The notes: a model not told the origin generated them from the letters alone. DNA of 64,000 nt from Nesterenkonia marinintestina (GCF_025420485.1 NZ_JAOEFD010000007.1:62001-126000); one strand, 5' to 3'. Positions 27,167 to 35,710 are shown, counted from the first letter of the stretch. Numbers and translations are program-made.

Positions 27167-28555
27167 ATGGAGGACTGGACACAGACGCTGGGGGCCGCTC
27201 CCCTGCTGGGCATCGCGGTCGGTGCGGTGGCCCTGCTGCTGGTGATGATCATCGCCTTCCGGGTGCACGCCTTCGTCGCCCTGATCATCGTCTCGGTGCT
27301 GACCGCGATCGTCTCCGGGGTGCCCACCGACCAGATCATCGACGTGCTCACCGACGGGTTCGGATCCACACTCGCCGGTGTCGCACTGCTGGTGGCCCTC
27401 GGCGCCATGCTCGGACGCCTCATCGAACACTCCGGCGGGGCCAAGGCCCTGGCGGACCGTCTGATCGGCACCTTCGGCGAGCGGCGCGCACCCTTCGCGC
27501 TCGGCATCGCCTCCCTGCTGCTCGGCTTCCCGATGTTCTTCGACGCCGGGCTGGTCATGATGCTGCCCATCATCTTCGCCGTCGCCCGCCGCGTCTCCGC
27601 CCGCTCCGTGCTGACCTTCGGCATGCCCTCCGCCGCGGCGTTCTCCGTGATGCACGTCTTCCTGCCCCCGCACCCGGGACCGGTGGCGGCCTCCGAGTTC
27701 TATGAGGCCAACATCGGCCTGGTGCTGCTGGTCGGCCTGGTCATCGCCTACCCCCTGTGGCACGTGGCCGGGTACATGTGGGGCCTCTTCGTCGGTCGCC
27801 GTCACCTCATCCCGGTGCCGACGCTGTTCGGCGACGTCGACGAGGACCAGCCGACGAATCCGCCGCGGGTGCTGACCATCGTCCTGCTGCTGCTGACCCC
27901 GATGACCCTCATCCTGCTGAACACCGGGTTCAACACCTTGGCCGCCGCCGGCGTCGTCGACGACGGCGACCTGTGGGTCCAGGCGCTGATGTTCCTCGGC
28001 AACACCCCCATCGCCCTGCTGATCACCCTGGTCCTGGCGATGATCGTGCTCGGCTACCGCCGCGGCGAGCAGGGCACCGCTCTGGAGAAGCTGGTGGACT
28101 CCTCCCTCGGCCCGGTCGCCTCGGTCATCCTCATCACCGGCGCCGGCGGCATGTTCGGCGGGGTGCTGCAGGCCTCCGGCATCGGTGACGCCATCGCCGA
28201 CTCCCTCGCCGGCACGGGCATGCCGGTCATCCTGGCCGCCTATCTGATCGCCGCGGCGATCCGTCTCGCCCAGGGCTCGGCCACCGTCGCCCTGGTCACC
28301 GCGGCCGGACTCGCCGGCCCTGCGGTGATCGGCGGGGACTTCAACGAGCTGCAGGTCGCCTGCATCGTGCTGGCCACGGCCGCCGGCTCGGTGATCGCCT
28401 CCCACGTCAACGACTCCGGCTTCTGGCTCGTCGGGCGCCTGATGGACATGGACGTGAAGACCACCCTGAAGGTCTGGACCATGCAGCAGACCCTGCAGTC
28501 TGTGGTCGGCTTCGCCATGGTGCTGGTCATCTACGGGGCGGTGTCCCTGGTATGA
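27167..28555 (+). CDS. gntP: Gluconate:proton symporter (GntP family)
   Basis: A 462-residue membrane protein with about 12-14 hydrophobic helices. FDAGLVMMLPIIFAVARR, HVFLPPHPGPVAASEFY and the C-terminal ASHVNDSGFWLVGRLMDM are characteristic GntP blocks. It should import gluconate. Start ATG at 27167 with GAGGGGG upstream. It overlaps the gluconokinase gene by 4 bp (ATGA), so uptake and phosphorylation are translationally coupled. Confidence 0.95.
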   Translation: MEDWTQTLGAAPLLGIAVGAVALLLVMIIAFRVHAFVALIIVSVLTAIVSGVPTDQIIDVLTDGFGSTLAGVALLVALGAMLGRLIEHSGGAKALADRLIGTFGERRAPFALGIASLLLGFPMFFDAGLVMMLPIIFAVARRVSARSVLTFGMPSAAAFSVMHVFLPPHPGPVAASEFYEANIGLVLLVGLVIAYPLWHVAGYMWGLFVGRRHLIPVPTLFGDVDEDQPTNPPRVLTIVLLLLTPMTLILLNTGFNTLAAAGVVDDGDLWVQALMFLGNTPIALLITLVLAMIVLGYRRGEQGTALEKLVDSSLGPVASVILITGAGGMFGGVLQASGIGDAIADSLAGTGMPVILAAYLIAAAIRLAQGSATVALVTAAGLAGPAVIGGDFNELQVACIVLATAAGSVIASHVNDSGFWLVGRLMDMDVKTTLKVWTMQQTLQSVVGFAMVLVIYGAVSLV

Positions 28556-29091
28556 CCCCACCCCAGGGCCCCGGACCCGGTGCGCACGCCGGTGCACGGC
28601 CTGTGGTGGTGATGGGTGTGTCCGGCTGCGGGAAGTCCACGGTCGGCGAGCTGCTGGCCGAGGAGCTGGACGGCGAGTTCCTCGACGGCGACACCCTGCA
28701 CCCGCCGGAGAACATCGAGAAGATGTCCGCCGGTCGGCCCCTCGACGACGACGACCGGCTCCCCTGGCTCCGGGAGATCGCCGAGCAGCTGCACGACGGG
28801 GCCCAGGACGGTCCACTCGTCGTGGCGTGCAGCGCCCTGAAGCGCTCCTACCGGGATCTGATCCGTGAGGGCGCCCCGGAGGCCCGGTTCGTGCATCTGC
28901 ACGCGGATATGGAGGTCCTGACCGAACGTCTGGGCGGCCGGCGCGGGCACTTCATGCCGGCGGAGCTGCTGCAGAGCCAGTTCGCCGCCCTGGAGCCGCT
29001 GGCCGAGGACGAGGACGGCCGGGTCTTCGACGTCGCCCGGACCCCGGAGGAGATCGTCGCCGCCGCGGCCACCTGGCTGCAGGACGGCTGA
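28552..29091 (+). CDS. gntK: Gluconokinase
   Basis: A 179-residue P-loop kinase making 6-phosphogluconate. Walker A is MGVSGCGKST at residues 21-30; FLDGDTLHPPENIEKMSAGRPLDDDDRLPWL and VACSALKRSYRDLIR are GntK signatures. An extra 16-residue Pro/Gly-rich N-terminus precedes the first strand. Overlaps gntP by 4 bp and feeds the pentose phosphate or Entner-Doudoroff pathway. No GntR-type gluconate repressor is adjacent. Confidence 0.95.
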   Translation: MTPPQGPGPGAHAGARPVVVMGVSGCGKSTVGELLAEELDGEFLDGDTLHPPENIEKMSAGRPLDDDDRLPWLREIAEQLHDGAQDGPLVVACSALKRSYRDLIREGAPEARFVHLHADMEVLTERLGGRRGHFMPAELLQSQFAALEPLAEDEDGRVFDVARTPEEIVAAAATWLQDG

Positions 29092-29114
29092 GGGGCCGGC
29101 GGCCGCCCGTCGGA

Positions 29115-30008
29115 TCAGAGTCCGACGTCGAGCATGGTCTGCGCCGACCGTCGGTGGGAGTCGGAGCCGGTGGTCATCGCGAAGAGCGCGTAGCCCACGG
29201 GTGCGGCGGCGACGTACTCTCCGCAGTGCTCCCGCACCCGGGGCCACAGGTGTCCGCCGGCCTGCTCATAGGCGCCCAGCGTGAGCTCGAAGGTCTCCTG
29301 CGGCGCGGTCATGTGCTGGTGCATCAGGTCTCGGGCGGGGTCGTCGACCCGGGCGGTGGTCCAGTCGAGGATCCCGACGATGGACCCTTCGACGTCGAGG
29401 GTGGTGTGGGCCGGGTAGATCTCTCCGTGGGTGAGCACGGTGCGCTCGGGCCAGAACGAGTCGTCGTCGATCCAGCGCCGCCAGCGGGCGAGCATCCGGT
29501 CCTCGACGGTGAACTCCGCGGCCACCGCCTCCACGTTCTCCCGCCACTGCTCGCGGACCTCGTCGGGGCTGCGCACCGGCACACCGGTGCCGCGGGCCTC
29601 CTCGACGGGCACCCGGTGCAGGTCGGCGAGGATGCGCCCGAGGTCCACCGCATAGCGGCGGGACCCGGGATCGACGTGCCATTCGGGGCCGTCGTCGCCG
29701 ATGGTCAGCCCGGGGCTGCCGGGGAGCATGGGATAGGCCACGAGGTCCTCGCCGCGGATGCGCCAGTCGGGCACTGCGACGGTGAGGTGTTCGGCGACGA
29801 GGTCCAGCAGCCGGGCCTCGGTGTCCACGGAGGCGACGACGTCGTCGCGGCGGGGCAGGCGCAGCACCCACCGGATGCCGGCGGCGTCGGAGGCCATGAC
29901 CACGAAGAAGTCGAGACCGGAGTCCACCGCTGCGGCGCCGGCCTCGTCGAGGCTGAGTCCGTGCCCTGCGGCCCGGCTCAGCGCGTCGCTGAGAGTCAGA
30001 GCAGACAT
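29115..30008 (-). CDS. Macrolide 2'-phosphotransferase (Mph family)
   Basis: A 297-residue kinase-fold enzyme collinear with MphA/MphB: WVLRLPRRDDVVASVDTEAR, VPDWRIRGEDLVAYPMLPG, RWRRWIDDDSFWPERTVLTHGE and ILDWTTARVDDPARDL. Mph enzymes use GTP to phosphorylate the desosamine 2'-OH of macrolides; chromosomal members are known in actinobacteria, for example MphH of Brachybacterium. The catalytic HGD is HGE here (Glu196). The ATG at 30008 shares its A with the last base of the encoded CCA of tRNA-Gly, so there is no room for a Shine-Dalgarno outside the tRNA. Confidence 0.85.
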   Translation of the reverse strand: MSALTLSDALSRAAGHGLSLDEAGAAAVDSGLDFFVVMASDAAGIRWVLRLPRRDDVVASVDTEARLLDLVAEHLTVAVPDWRIRGEDLVAYPMLPGSPGLTIGDDGPEWHVDPGSRRYAVDLGRILADLHRVPVEEARGTGVPVRSPDEVREQWRENVEAVAAEFTVEDRMLARWRRWIDDDSFWPERTVLTHGEIYPAHTTLDVEGSIVGILDWTTARVDDPARDLMHQHMTAPQETFELTLGAYEQAGGHLWPRVREHCGEYVAAAPVGYALFAMTTGSDSHRRSAQTMLDVGL

Positions 30009-30081
30009 GGAGCGGATGACGGGAATCGAACCCGCGTCGTCGGCTTGGGAAGCCGAAGCTTTACCATTAAGCTACATCCGC
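30008..30081 (-). tRNA. tRNA-Gly (CCC anticodon), CCA encoded
   Basis: Minus-strand cloverleaf: acceptor GCGGATG pairs with CATCCGC, D-arm GCTTAATGGTAAAGC, anticodon arm TCGGC-TTCCCAA-GCCGA with CCC at positions 34-36, T-arm with GGTTCGATTCC. A discriminator T and a genomic CCA follow (30011-30008). TATCCT at 30110-30115 on the minus strand, about 28 nt upstream, could be its -10. The final A of CCA is also the first base of the phosphotransferase ATG. Confidence 0.95.
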
Positions 30082-30153
30082 CTCGCGGCCCCATCGGAAC
30101 CGCGTCTCGAGGATATCAGGATCCCCCGGCCCATCGCCGACAGAAGGACGCTC

Positions 30154-31686
30154 ATGTCAGGCATCGCAGCAGCCCACGGTCCCTTCGACCCCGCCCGCGG
30201 ACGCCGGATGCTCGACCGGCTCACACACCGCGGCCCGGACGGTGCCGGCGAGGTGAGCTGCGACAGCGGTTGGCTGGGCTGCCGGTACCTCTCCATCGTC
30301 GATCCCGAACGCGGGGACCAGCCGGTGACCGGCGGGGCGGACCGCGGCATCGCCCTGGTCGGCGACGGCACCGTCCACAACCACCGGCGCCTGCGCGAGA
30401 GGCTCGGCACCGACCGCTTCCGCACCGAATCCGACCTCGAGGCGGCCCTGCTGCTCTTCGACGACCTCGGCACCGAGGCCTTCGAGCAGCTCTGGGGTCC
30501 CTTCGCCCTGGTCCTCGCCGCCGAGGACGGCCGCTTCGCCGTCGGACGCGACGTGCTCGGGCTCGCCCCGCTGTACTGGGTGAGGACCGAGGCCGACGAC
30601 GGTGCGACCACGGTGTTCGCCTCCGAGCTGAAGGCCTTCGACGTCGACGACAGGCCCCGCGTCGAACCCTTCCCTCCCGGACACGTGTGGACCCCGCAGG
30701 ACGGGCTGATCCCGATCCGCGGCTTCCCCGGCACCGCCCCGGTGCTGCTGCAGAGCCGCTCCCCGGAGGAGGACCCGCCCGCATGGGTGTTCGACGCCGT
30801 GCGGGACACGCTGATCCGCGCGGTGGCCCGCAGCCTGGAGGCGCCCCAGCCGGTGGGGATCCTGCTCTCCGGGGGCGTGGACTCCAGCATCGTCACCGCG
30901 ATCGCCGCCCACCTGCTCCCCGAGGGGCAGACGCTGCGGACCTTCGCCGCCGGACTGGAGGGCAGCCGCGACCTGGAGGCCGCACGGCTGGTCGCCGAGC
31001 ACTGCGGCACCGAGCACCAGGAGCTGGTCTACACCGCCGAGGACGCCGTCGACCTGGTGCCGAAGGTCATCGCCCGCCTGGAGTCCTTCGACCCGACGCT
31101 GGTCCACTCGACGGTCCCGAACTTCTTCGTCTCCCAGCTGGCCGCCCAGCAGGCGAAGATCGTCCTGGTGGGCGAGGGCGCCGACGAGCTGTTCGCCGGA
31201 TACACCCACTTCGGCCGCCATGAGGCCGGCGACGCCCTGCACTCGGAGCTGATCGAGACGATGCAGGGTATGCACATCGGCGGGCTCCAGCGGGTGGACC
31301 GGGTGGCCGGGGCGCTGGGCGTGGAGCCCCACCTGCCGTTCCTGGACCTGGACATGGTCGAGCTGGCCATGGCCCTTCCCCCGGAATGGAAGCTGGTGAC
31401 CGAGGAGCGGCCGGCCAAGTGGCTGCTGCGTCGGGCGTTCGACGGCTGGCTGCCCGACGAGGTCCTGTGGCGTCGCAAGGAGCAGTTCGGCCAGGGAACC
31501 GGGATGGACGACGTGCTGCGCGCCCACTACGAGGAGGCGGTCAGCGCGGAGGAGTTCGACGCCGAGGCCGGTGTGATCCGTCCTCCGCTGCGCACCCGTG
31601 AGGAGCTGGCCTACTTCCGCATGTTCTCGGAGGCGCTGTCCGGCGTCGATCCGGAGATCACGGTGGGGCGCTTCGCCGAGGCCTGA
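30154..31686 (+). CDS. Asparagine-synthetase-like amidotransferase with Ser in place of the Gln-hydrolysing Cys
   Basis: A 510-residue AsnB-like protein. The C-terminal synthetase half is intact: LSGGVDSSIV (PPi loop), GEGADELFAGY and PHLPFLDLDMVELAMALP. The N-terminal Ntn-hydrolase half keeps RGPDG, but the nucleophile after Met1 is Ser (start ATG TCA GGC), and the FNGEIYN loop reads VGDGTVHNH. Cys2 is essential for glutamine use in AsnB, so this enzyme is predicted to need free ammonia or to do another ATP-dependent amidation. AGAAGGA precedes the ATG at 30154. It converges on the glutaminase gene 33 bp downstream. An alternative role in secondary metabolism cannot be excluded. Confidence 0.85.
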   Translation: MSGIAAAHGPFDPARGRRMLDRLTHRGPDGAGEVSCDSGWLGCRYLSIVDPERGDQPVTGGADRGIALVGDGTVHNHRRLRERLGTDRFRTESDLEAALLLFDDLGTEAFEQLWGPFALVLAAEDGRFAVGRDVLGLAPLYWVRTEADDGATTVFASELKAFDVDDRPRVEPFPPGHVWTPQDGLIPIRGFPGTAPVLLQSRSPEEDPPAWVFDAVRDTLIRAVARSLEAPQPVGILLSGGVDSSIVTAIAAHLLPEGQTLRTFAAGLEGSRDLEAARLVAEHCGTEHQELVYTAEDAVDLVPKVIARLESFDPTLVHSTVPNFFVSQLAAQQAKIVLVGEGADELFAGYTHFGRHEAGDALHSELIETMQGMHIGGLQRVDRVAGALGVEPHLPFLDLDMVELAMALPPEWKLVTEERPAKWLLRRAFDGWLPDEVLWRRKEQFGQGTGMDDVLRAHYEEAVSAEEFDAEAGVIRPPLRTREELAYFRMFSEALSGVDPEITVGRFAEA

Positions 31687-31719
31687 GCAGGGGGCAGGGC
31701 CGGGGTTCGGCGAGGAGCC

Positions 31720-33534
31720 TCAGTAGTCCACCCGGACGGCGCTCTCCCGCAGATACCGGTCCACCAGCAGATACGCGTCACGGGTCAGGGCGCGCCACAG
31801 CCTGACGGCGAGCTGCGGGTCCTCGGATTCGAGGTCGTCGAGGCGCTGCGGGGTGAGCACGGCGACCTCGACGTCGCCCACGGCCTTCTCGGTGGTCTCC
31901 TGACGGTCCTCGCTGCCGAGGGCCAGCTCGCCGAAGGTCATCCCGGCGCTCAGCGTGTTGAGCCGGACCCTGTTGCCCTCGGGGTCGGCGGCGATGGTGT
32001 TGACCCGCCCGGAGACGATGAAGTGCACACCGCCGAACCGTTGACCGACGCGTCGGATGATGTCCCCGTCGGCGTAGTCCTGGTCCTCCAGATACCGGCT
32101 GAGCCGGTGCCGGTCGTCCTCCGAGAGGTCGGCGAGGACCGGAGAGTCGACGACGGGGACCCGGACCGGCTCCTCGACGCGCTGTCCGCAGGCGTGCAGC
32201 AGCCTGTCCTCGCAGAACTCCACCGCGGGGCCGCGGCTGGGGAAGGTCGGCAGCCCGCGGTCCTCGATGAGGGCGGATCCGGCCAGCACGCCGCGGGAGT
32301 CGACGAGGGCGAGGGTGCGTCCTTCGGCCTCCGCCCGGTCGACCAGGGTCGCGATCATCTGCAGCGCCAGGTCTCCGACGTCGTTGACCTGACGCAGGTC
32401 GACCACGATGATCTCCACCTCGTCCTCCAGGTCGGAGACCGTCCGGACCAGGGATTCGGCGCCGGCGAAGAACAGGTCCCCGGTGACCTCGACGATGCGC
32501 ACCAGCTCGTGGAAGCGGTCGAGCACCTCGTCCTGCGCGTCGGTCCGGCGGATCCGGGAGGGCATCTCGACCACCGCGGAGGAGGGCACCACGGCGGCGC
32601 GTCCGCTGGGTGCGGCTCGGACGAAGTGCATCTCCATGTCCTTGGACAGTCGCCGGCAGACCTCGAGTCCCCGGATGCTGCTGCCGTGGGCGTCCAGCGG
32701 CGGGGAGTAGACGGCCAGTCCCGCCTGGCCGGGCAGCACCGCGAGGGTGCCTCCCCCGACCCCGGACTTCGCCGGCATGCCGACGTCGGCGACCCAGGCG
32801 CCGGCGTCGTCGTACATCCCGGAGGTCATCATCACCGAGAGGACCCGTTCGACGCAGCCGAAGTCCACGGCGCGTTCTCCGGTCAGCGGGTGGGTGCCGC
32901 CGCCGGCCAGGGTCGCGGCCATCATCGCCAGGTCCCGGCAGGTGACCTGCACCGCGCATTGGCGCAGGTAGAGCTCCAGGGCCCGGGTAGGGTCGTCGTC
33001 GATGATGCCGAAGGAGCTGAGCAGGTAGGCCAGGGCGTGGTTGCGGTCGCTGCTGCGGATCTCGACGTCGTAGACCGCCGGACTGCTGCTGAGCCGTCGT
33101 CCGGCGAAGCGCGAGTAGGTCTCGTAGATGCGCCGCTGGGCGGACTTTCCGCCCGAGCCCTTGATCATCGAGGCCACGGCGAGCGCCCCGGCGTTGATCA
33201 TCGAGTTCGCCGGACGGCCGGTCTCCGGGGCGAGCGAGATCTCGTTGAACCGGTCGCCGGAGGGTTCGACGTCGACCTTGGCGTCCACCGCCTCCGATCC
33301 GTGGTCGGAGAGCGCCAGCGCGTAGGTGAACGGCTTGGAGATCGAATGGATGGAGAACTCCTCGTCGGCGACGCCGACGGAGTACACGTGACCGTCCACG
33401 GTGGCCAGACAGATGCCGAAGTCCTCGGGGTCCGGCTCCCGGCCGACGGGGTGCACCATATACGGCGACCCCTCCCGGTGCCCCTGGATCTCGGCGTGCA
33501 GCTCCTCGAGGTGCTGCTGGATGGGCGAGCGCAT
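31720..33534 (-). CDS. glsA: Glutaminase fused to STAS and cyclic-nucleotide-binding domains
   Basis: A 604-residue fusion. Residues 1 to about 315 are a serine-dependent glutaminase (Ser64-x-x-Lys67 in SIHSISKPF, NSMINAGALA, PAKSGVGGG) converting glutamine to glutamate and NH3. About 345-450 is a STAS-like domain (IIVVDLRQVNDVGDLALQM). About 463-604 is a cNMP-binding beta-roll (YADGDIIRRVGQRFGGVHFIVSGRV, then SAGMTFGELALG). This three-domain arrangement is known in actinobacteria and suggests regulation by a nucleotide or a partner. TATCCT lies 6 nt before the ATG, so a leaderless mRNA is likely. Confidence 0.92.
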   Translation of the reverse strand: MRSPIQQHLEELHAEIQGHREGSPYMVHPVGREPDPEDFGICLATVDGHVYSVGVADEEFSIHSISKPFTYALALSDHGSEAVDAKVDVEPSGDRFNEISLAPETGRPANSMINAGALAVASMIKGSGGKSAQRRIYETYSRFAGRRLSSSPAVYDVEIRSSDRNHALAYLLSSFGIIDDDPTRALELYLRQCAVQVTCRDLAMMAATLAGGGTHPLTGERAVDFGCVERVLSVMMTSGMYDDAGAWVADVGMPAKSGVGGGTLAVLPGQAGLAVYSPPLDAHGSSIRGLEVCRRLSKDMEMHFVRAAPSGRAAVVPSSAVVEMPSRIRRTDAQDEVLDRFHELVRIVEVTGDLFFAGAESLVRTVSDLEDEVEIIVVDLRQVNDVGDLALQMIATLVDRAEAEGRTLALVDSRGVLAGSALIEDRGLPTFPSRGPAVEFCEDRLLHACGQRVEEPVRVPVVDSPVLADLSEDDRHRLSRYLEDQDYADGDIIRRVGQRFGGVHFIVSGRVNTIAADPEGNRVRLNTLSAGMTFGELALGSEDRQETTEKAVGDVEVAVLTPQRLDDLESEDPQLAVRLWRALTRDAYLLVDRYLRESAVRVDY

Positions 33535-33592
33535 GGCCCCAGGATATTCCGGTCCGGGGCCGGGGCACGACGTCGGGACCGTCGTCGGGTCC

Positions 33593-34270
33593 TCAGGTCC
33601 TCCAGAGGGAGGAGCCGGCCGTCATCCGTGCGCTGATGGAGCCGTGGATGGTGCGCAGATGCCTGCGCATCGCGGTCTCGGCCCGCTCGGGCCGGGCTTC
33701 GGCGATGGCGCTGAGGATCTCCTCGTGCTCGTCGATCTCGTCGGGAAGCACCAGATGTTCGCGCAGCTCGGGCAGCACGTGGTGGGCGCGGACCATCTCC
33801 TCGAAGCACCGCAGCAGCACCGCCTCCAGGCGGGTGCTGCGGGCGGCTCGGGCGATCTCGGAATGGAAGCAGCGGGCGTGCTCGGTGCGCCCCAGGGGGT
33901 CGTCCTCCCCCACCGTGTCCTGACGCTGGAGCTGGTCGCGGAGGCGTTCGATCACGGCTCCGTCGGCGAGCCGGGCGGCCTCTGCCGCCGCATGGGGCTC
34001 CAGGAGCATCCGCATGTCGAGGACCTCGGCGAGGTCCTGGGGCGTCATCGGACGGACCAGATACCCCTTCTTGGGGAGGACCGAGATGAGTCCCTCGTCG
34101 GCGAGGCGCTTGAGAGCTTCGCGGACCGGTGTCTTGGAGGACTCGAAGAGCTCGGCCAGCCGAGGTTCGACGACGACCTCACCGGGACGCAGCTCGCCGG
34201 TGAGGATCATCCGACGCAGCGACTCGGTGTGACGGTCCGTCAGAGAGGGAGCACGACTGGTCGGGGACAC
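33593..34270 (-). CDS. GntR-family (FadR/FCD subfamily) regulator
   Basis: A 225-residue regulator. The winged HTH occupies about residues 12-70 (LRPGEVVVEPRLAELFESSK then TPVREALKRLADEGL) and the helical FCD ligand domain about 75-205, with the metal-binding Asp/His pattern (DMRMLLEPHA, HARCFHSEIA, EHEEILSAI). GTG at 34270 is used; TACACT lies 6 nt upstream and there is no Shine-Dalgarno, so it should be leaderless. A TGTGA-N6-TCACA palindrome covers that -10, implying autoregulation. Divergent from the MFS carrier and hydroxyacid dehydrogenase, which it probably controls; a hydroxy acid is a plausible ligand. Confidence 0.9.
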   Translation of the reverse strand: MSPTSRAPSLTDRHTESLRRMILTGELRPGEVVVEPRLAELFESSKTPVREALKRLADEGLISVLPKKGYLVRPMTPQDLAEVLDMRMLLEPHAAAEAARLADGAVIERLRDQLQRQDTVGEDDPLGRTEHARCFHSEIARAARSTRLEAVLLRCFEEMVRAHHVLPELREHLVLPDEIDEHEEILSAIAEARPERAETAMRRHLRTIHGSISARMTAGSSLWRT

Positions 34271-34271
34271 T

Positions 34272-34287
34272 TGTGAAGTGTATCACA
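34272..34287. promoter_or_regulatory. GntR operator overlapping the regulator's -10 box
   Basis: TGTGA-AGTGTA-TCACA is a perfect 5-bp-arm inverted repeat. Its 6-bp spacer, read on the minus strand, is TACACT, the -10 of the GntR gene 6 nt before its GTG. It lies in the 37-bp gap before the MFS start, so one bound dimer could block both directions. Confidence 0.6.
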
Positions 34288-34307
34288 GCATGCTAGAAAT
34301 ATCTTTC

Positions 34308-35663
34308 ATGAGTATCTCTCCCTCCGAAGGGGCCTCCCCGGTCGACGCCGACCCGGGAGCGCGCCCGTCCGACTCCGCAGACCGGATGACGCCCAGCGGG
34401 CGTCGCGCCCTCTTCGCCGCCGTCACAGGCACCCTGATCGAGTGGTACGACTACGCGCTCTACGGCGCGGCGGCGGGCCTGGTCATCGGGCCGCTGTTCT
34501 TCGCCGACGTCGGACCCGGTGCCACCCTGGCGGCCTTCGCCACCTTCGCCGTCGGCTTCGTCGCCCGTCCCCTGGGAGGTGTGCTCATCGGCCACCTGGG
34601 CGACCGCTACGGGCGTCGCCCGGCCATGATGCTCACCATCCTCCTGATGGGCATCGCCACCGTGGCCATCGGGCTGCTGCCGACCACCGCCGCCATCGGC
34701 GTGGCCGCCCCCATCCTGCTGGTCGTCTTCCGACTCATCCAGGGCATGGGCGCCGGGGCCGAGCTCGCCGGCGCGATGACCATCGTCGCCGAGTTCGCAC
34801 CCGCCAAGAGGCGCGGACTGCTGACGTCATTCGTCCTGGCCACCCCGCCGGCCGGTATGGCGCTGGCCACCGGTGCGTTCCTGCTGGTCTCAGCGCTCGG
34901 CGACGACGTCCTGCTCGACTGGGCCTGGCGCGTGCCGTTCCTGGCCTCTGTGGTGCTCTTCGCCCTGGCTGTGTTCATCCGACGCCACCTGGAGGAGACC
35001 CCGGAGTACGTGGAGGCGCTGACCAAGGCCCGCGAGCGCGGGGAGCGCCAGAAGGTGCCCGCCGCCGAGCTGCTGCGCACCCAGAAGCGGCCCCTGCTCC
35101 TCGGCTTCCTGGCGATGACGGGCCACAACGCGCTGAACTACGCGATGGCGGTGTTCGCCCTGTCGCTGATGACTTCGGAGGCGGTGGGGCTGGAGCGCAG
35201 CTCGGCGCTGGCCGCAGTCACCATCGGCACGCTGTTCGGCGTCGTGGGCACGCCCTTCGGAGGCTGGGCCTCCGACCGGATCGGCGCTCGCAGGGTGTTC
35301 GGCATCGGCTCGGCGCTCGGGGTCGTCTTCGCCTTCCCGCTGTTCTCGGCGCTGGCCGGTGGGGATGCCTTCATCGCCGGACTGATGATCTCGCTGGGAT
35401 ACGGCATCGTCATCGCGATGACCGCCGGCGGACAGGGCGCATTCCTGGCCGGGCTCTTCCCGGCGCGGGAGCGCTACAGCGGCATCGCGATGACCCGAGA
35501 GCTCAACGGCGCCATCGTCGCCGGTCTGACGCCGCTGACGCTGGCGTGGATCATCGAGCTCTTCGACGGGGCGGTGATCGCGGCCGCGATCGTCGTCTCG
35601 GTCGGCTGCCTGATCTCTGCCCTGGCGATCATGGCGTCCCGGAACCGCGACGAGCACCTCTGA
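34308..35663 (+). CDS. MFS transporter of the metabolite:H+ symporter type
   Basis: A polytopic protein with 12 predicted helices. GTLIEWYDYALYGAAAGLVI at the first helix and GHLGDRYGRRPAMM in the loop 2-3 are typical of the ProP/KgtP/ShiA branch of sugar-acid and osmolyte symporters. RLIQGMGAGAELAGAM is another family block. The start could be ATG at 34308, 34290 or the GTG at 34278; none has a good Shine-Dalgarno and 34308 matches family length best. It is divergent from the GntR gene and followed 47 bp later by the FMN dehydrogenase, suggesting uptake of a hydroxy acid that the latter oxidises. Confidence 0.88.
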   Translation: MSISPSEGASPVDADPGARPSDSADRMTPSGRRALFAAVTGTLIEWYDYALYGAAAGLVIGPLFFADVGPGATLAAFATFAVGFVARPLGGVLIGHLGDRYGRRPAMMLTILLMGIATVAIGLLPTTAAIGVAAPILLVVFRLIQGMGAGAELAGAMTIVAEFAPAKRRGLLTSFVLATPPAGMALATGAFLLVSALGDDVLLDWAWRVPFLASVVLFALAVFIRRHLEETPEYVEALTKARERGERQKVPAAELLRTQKRPLLLGFLAMTGHNALNYAMAVFALSLMTSEAVGLERSSALAAVTIGTLFGVVGTPFGGWASDRIGARRVFGIGSALGVVFAFPLFSALAGGDAFIAGLMISLGYGIVIAMTAGGQGAFLAGLFPARERYSGIAMTRELNGAIVAGLTPLTLAWIIELFDGAVIAAAIVVSVGCLISALAIMASRNRDEHL

Positions 35664-35710
35664 TCCCGGCCCCGCTCCCCGCCCTCTCTGGAAAGGTCCA
35701 TCTGACCCCT

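Noticed and set aside
30008-30153. tRNA-Gly as an integration site (attB) of a mobile element
   Set aside because: No integrase, no direct repeat of the tRNA 3' end and no foreign-looking genes adjoin it.
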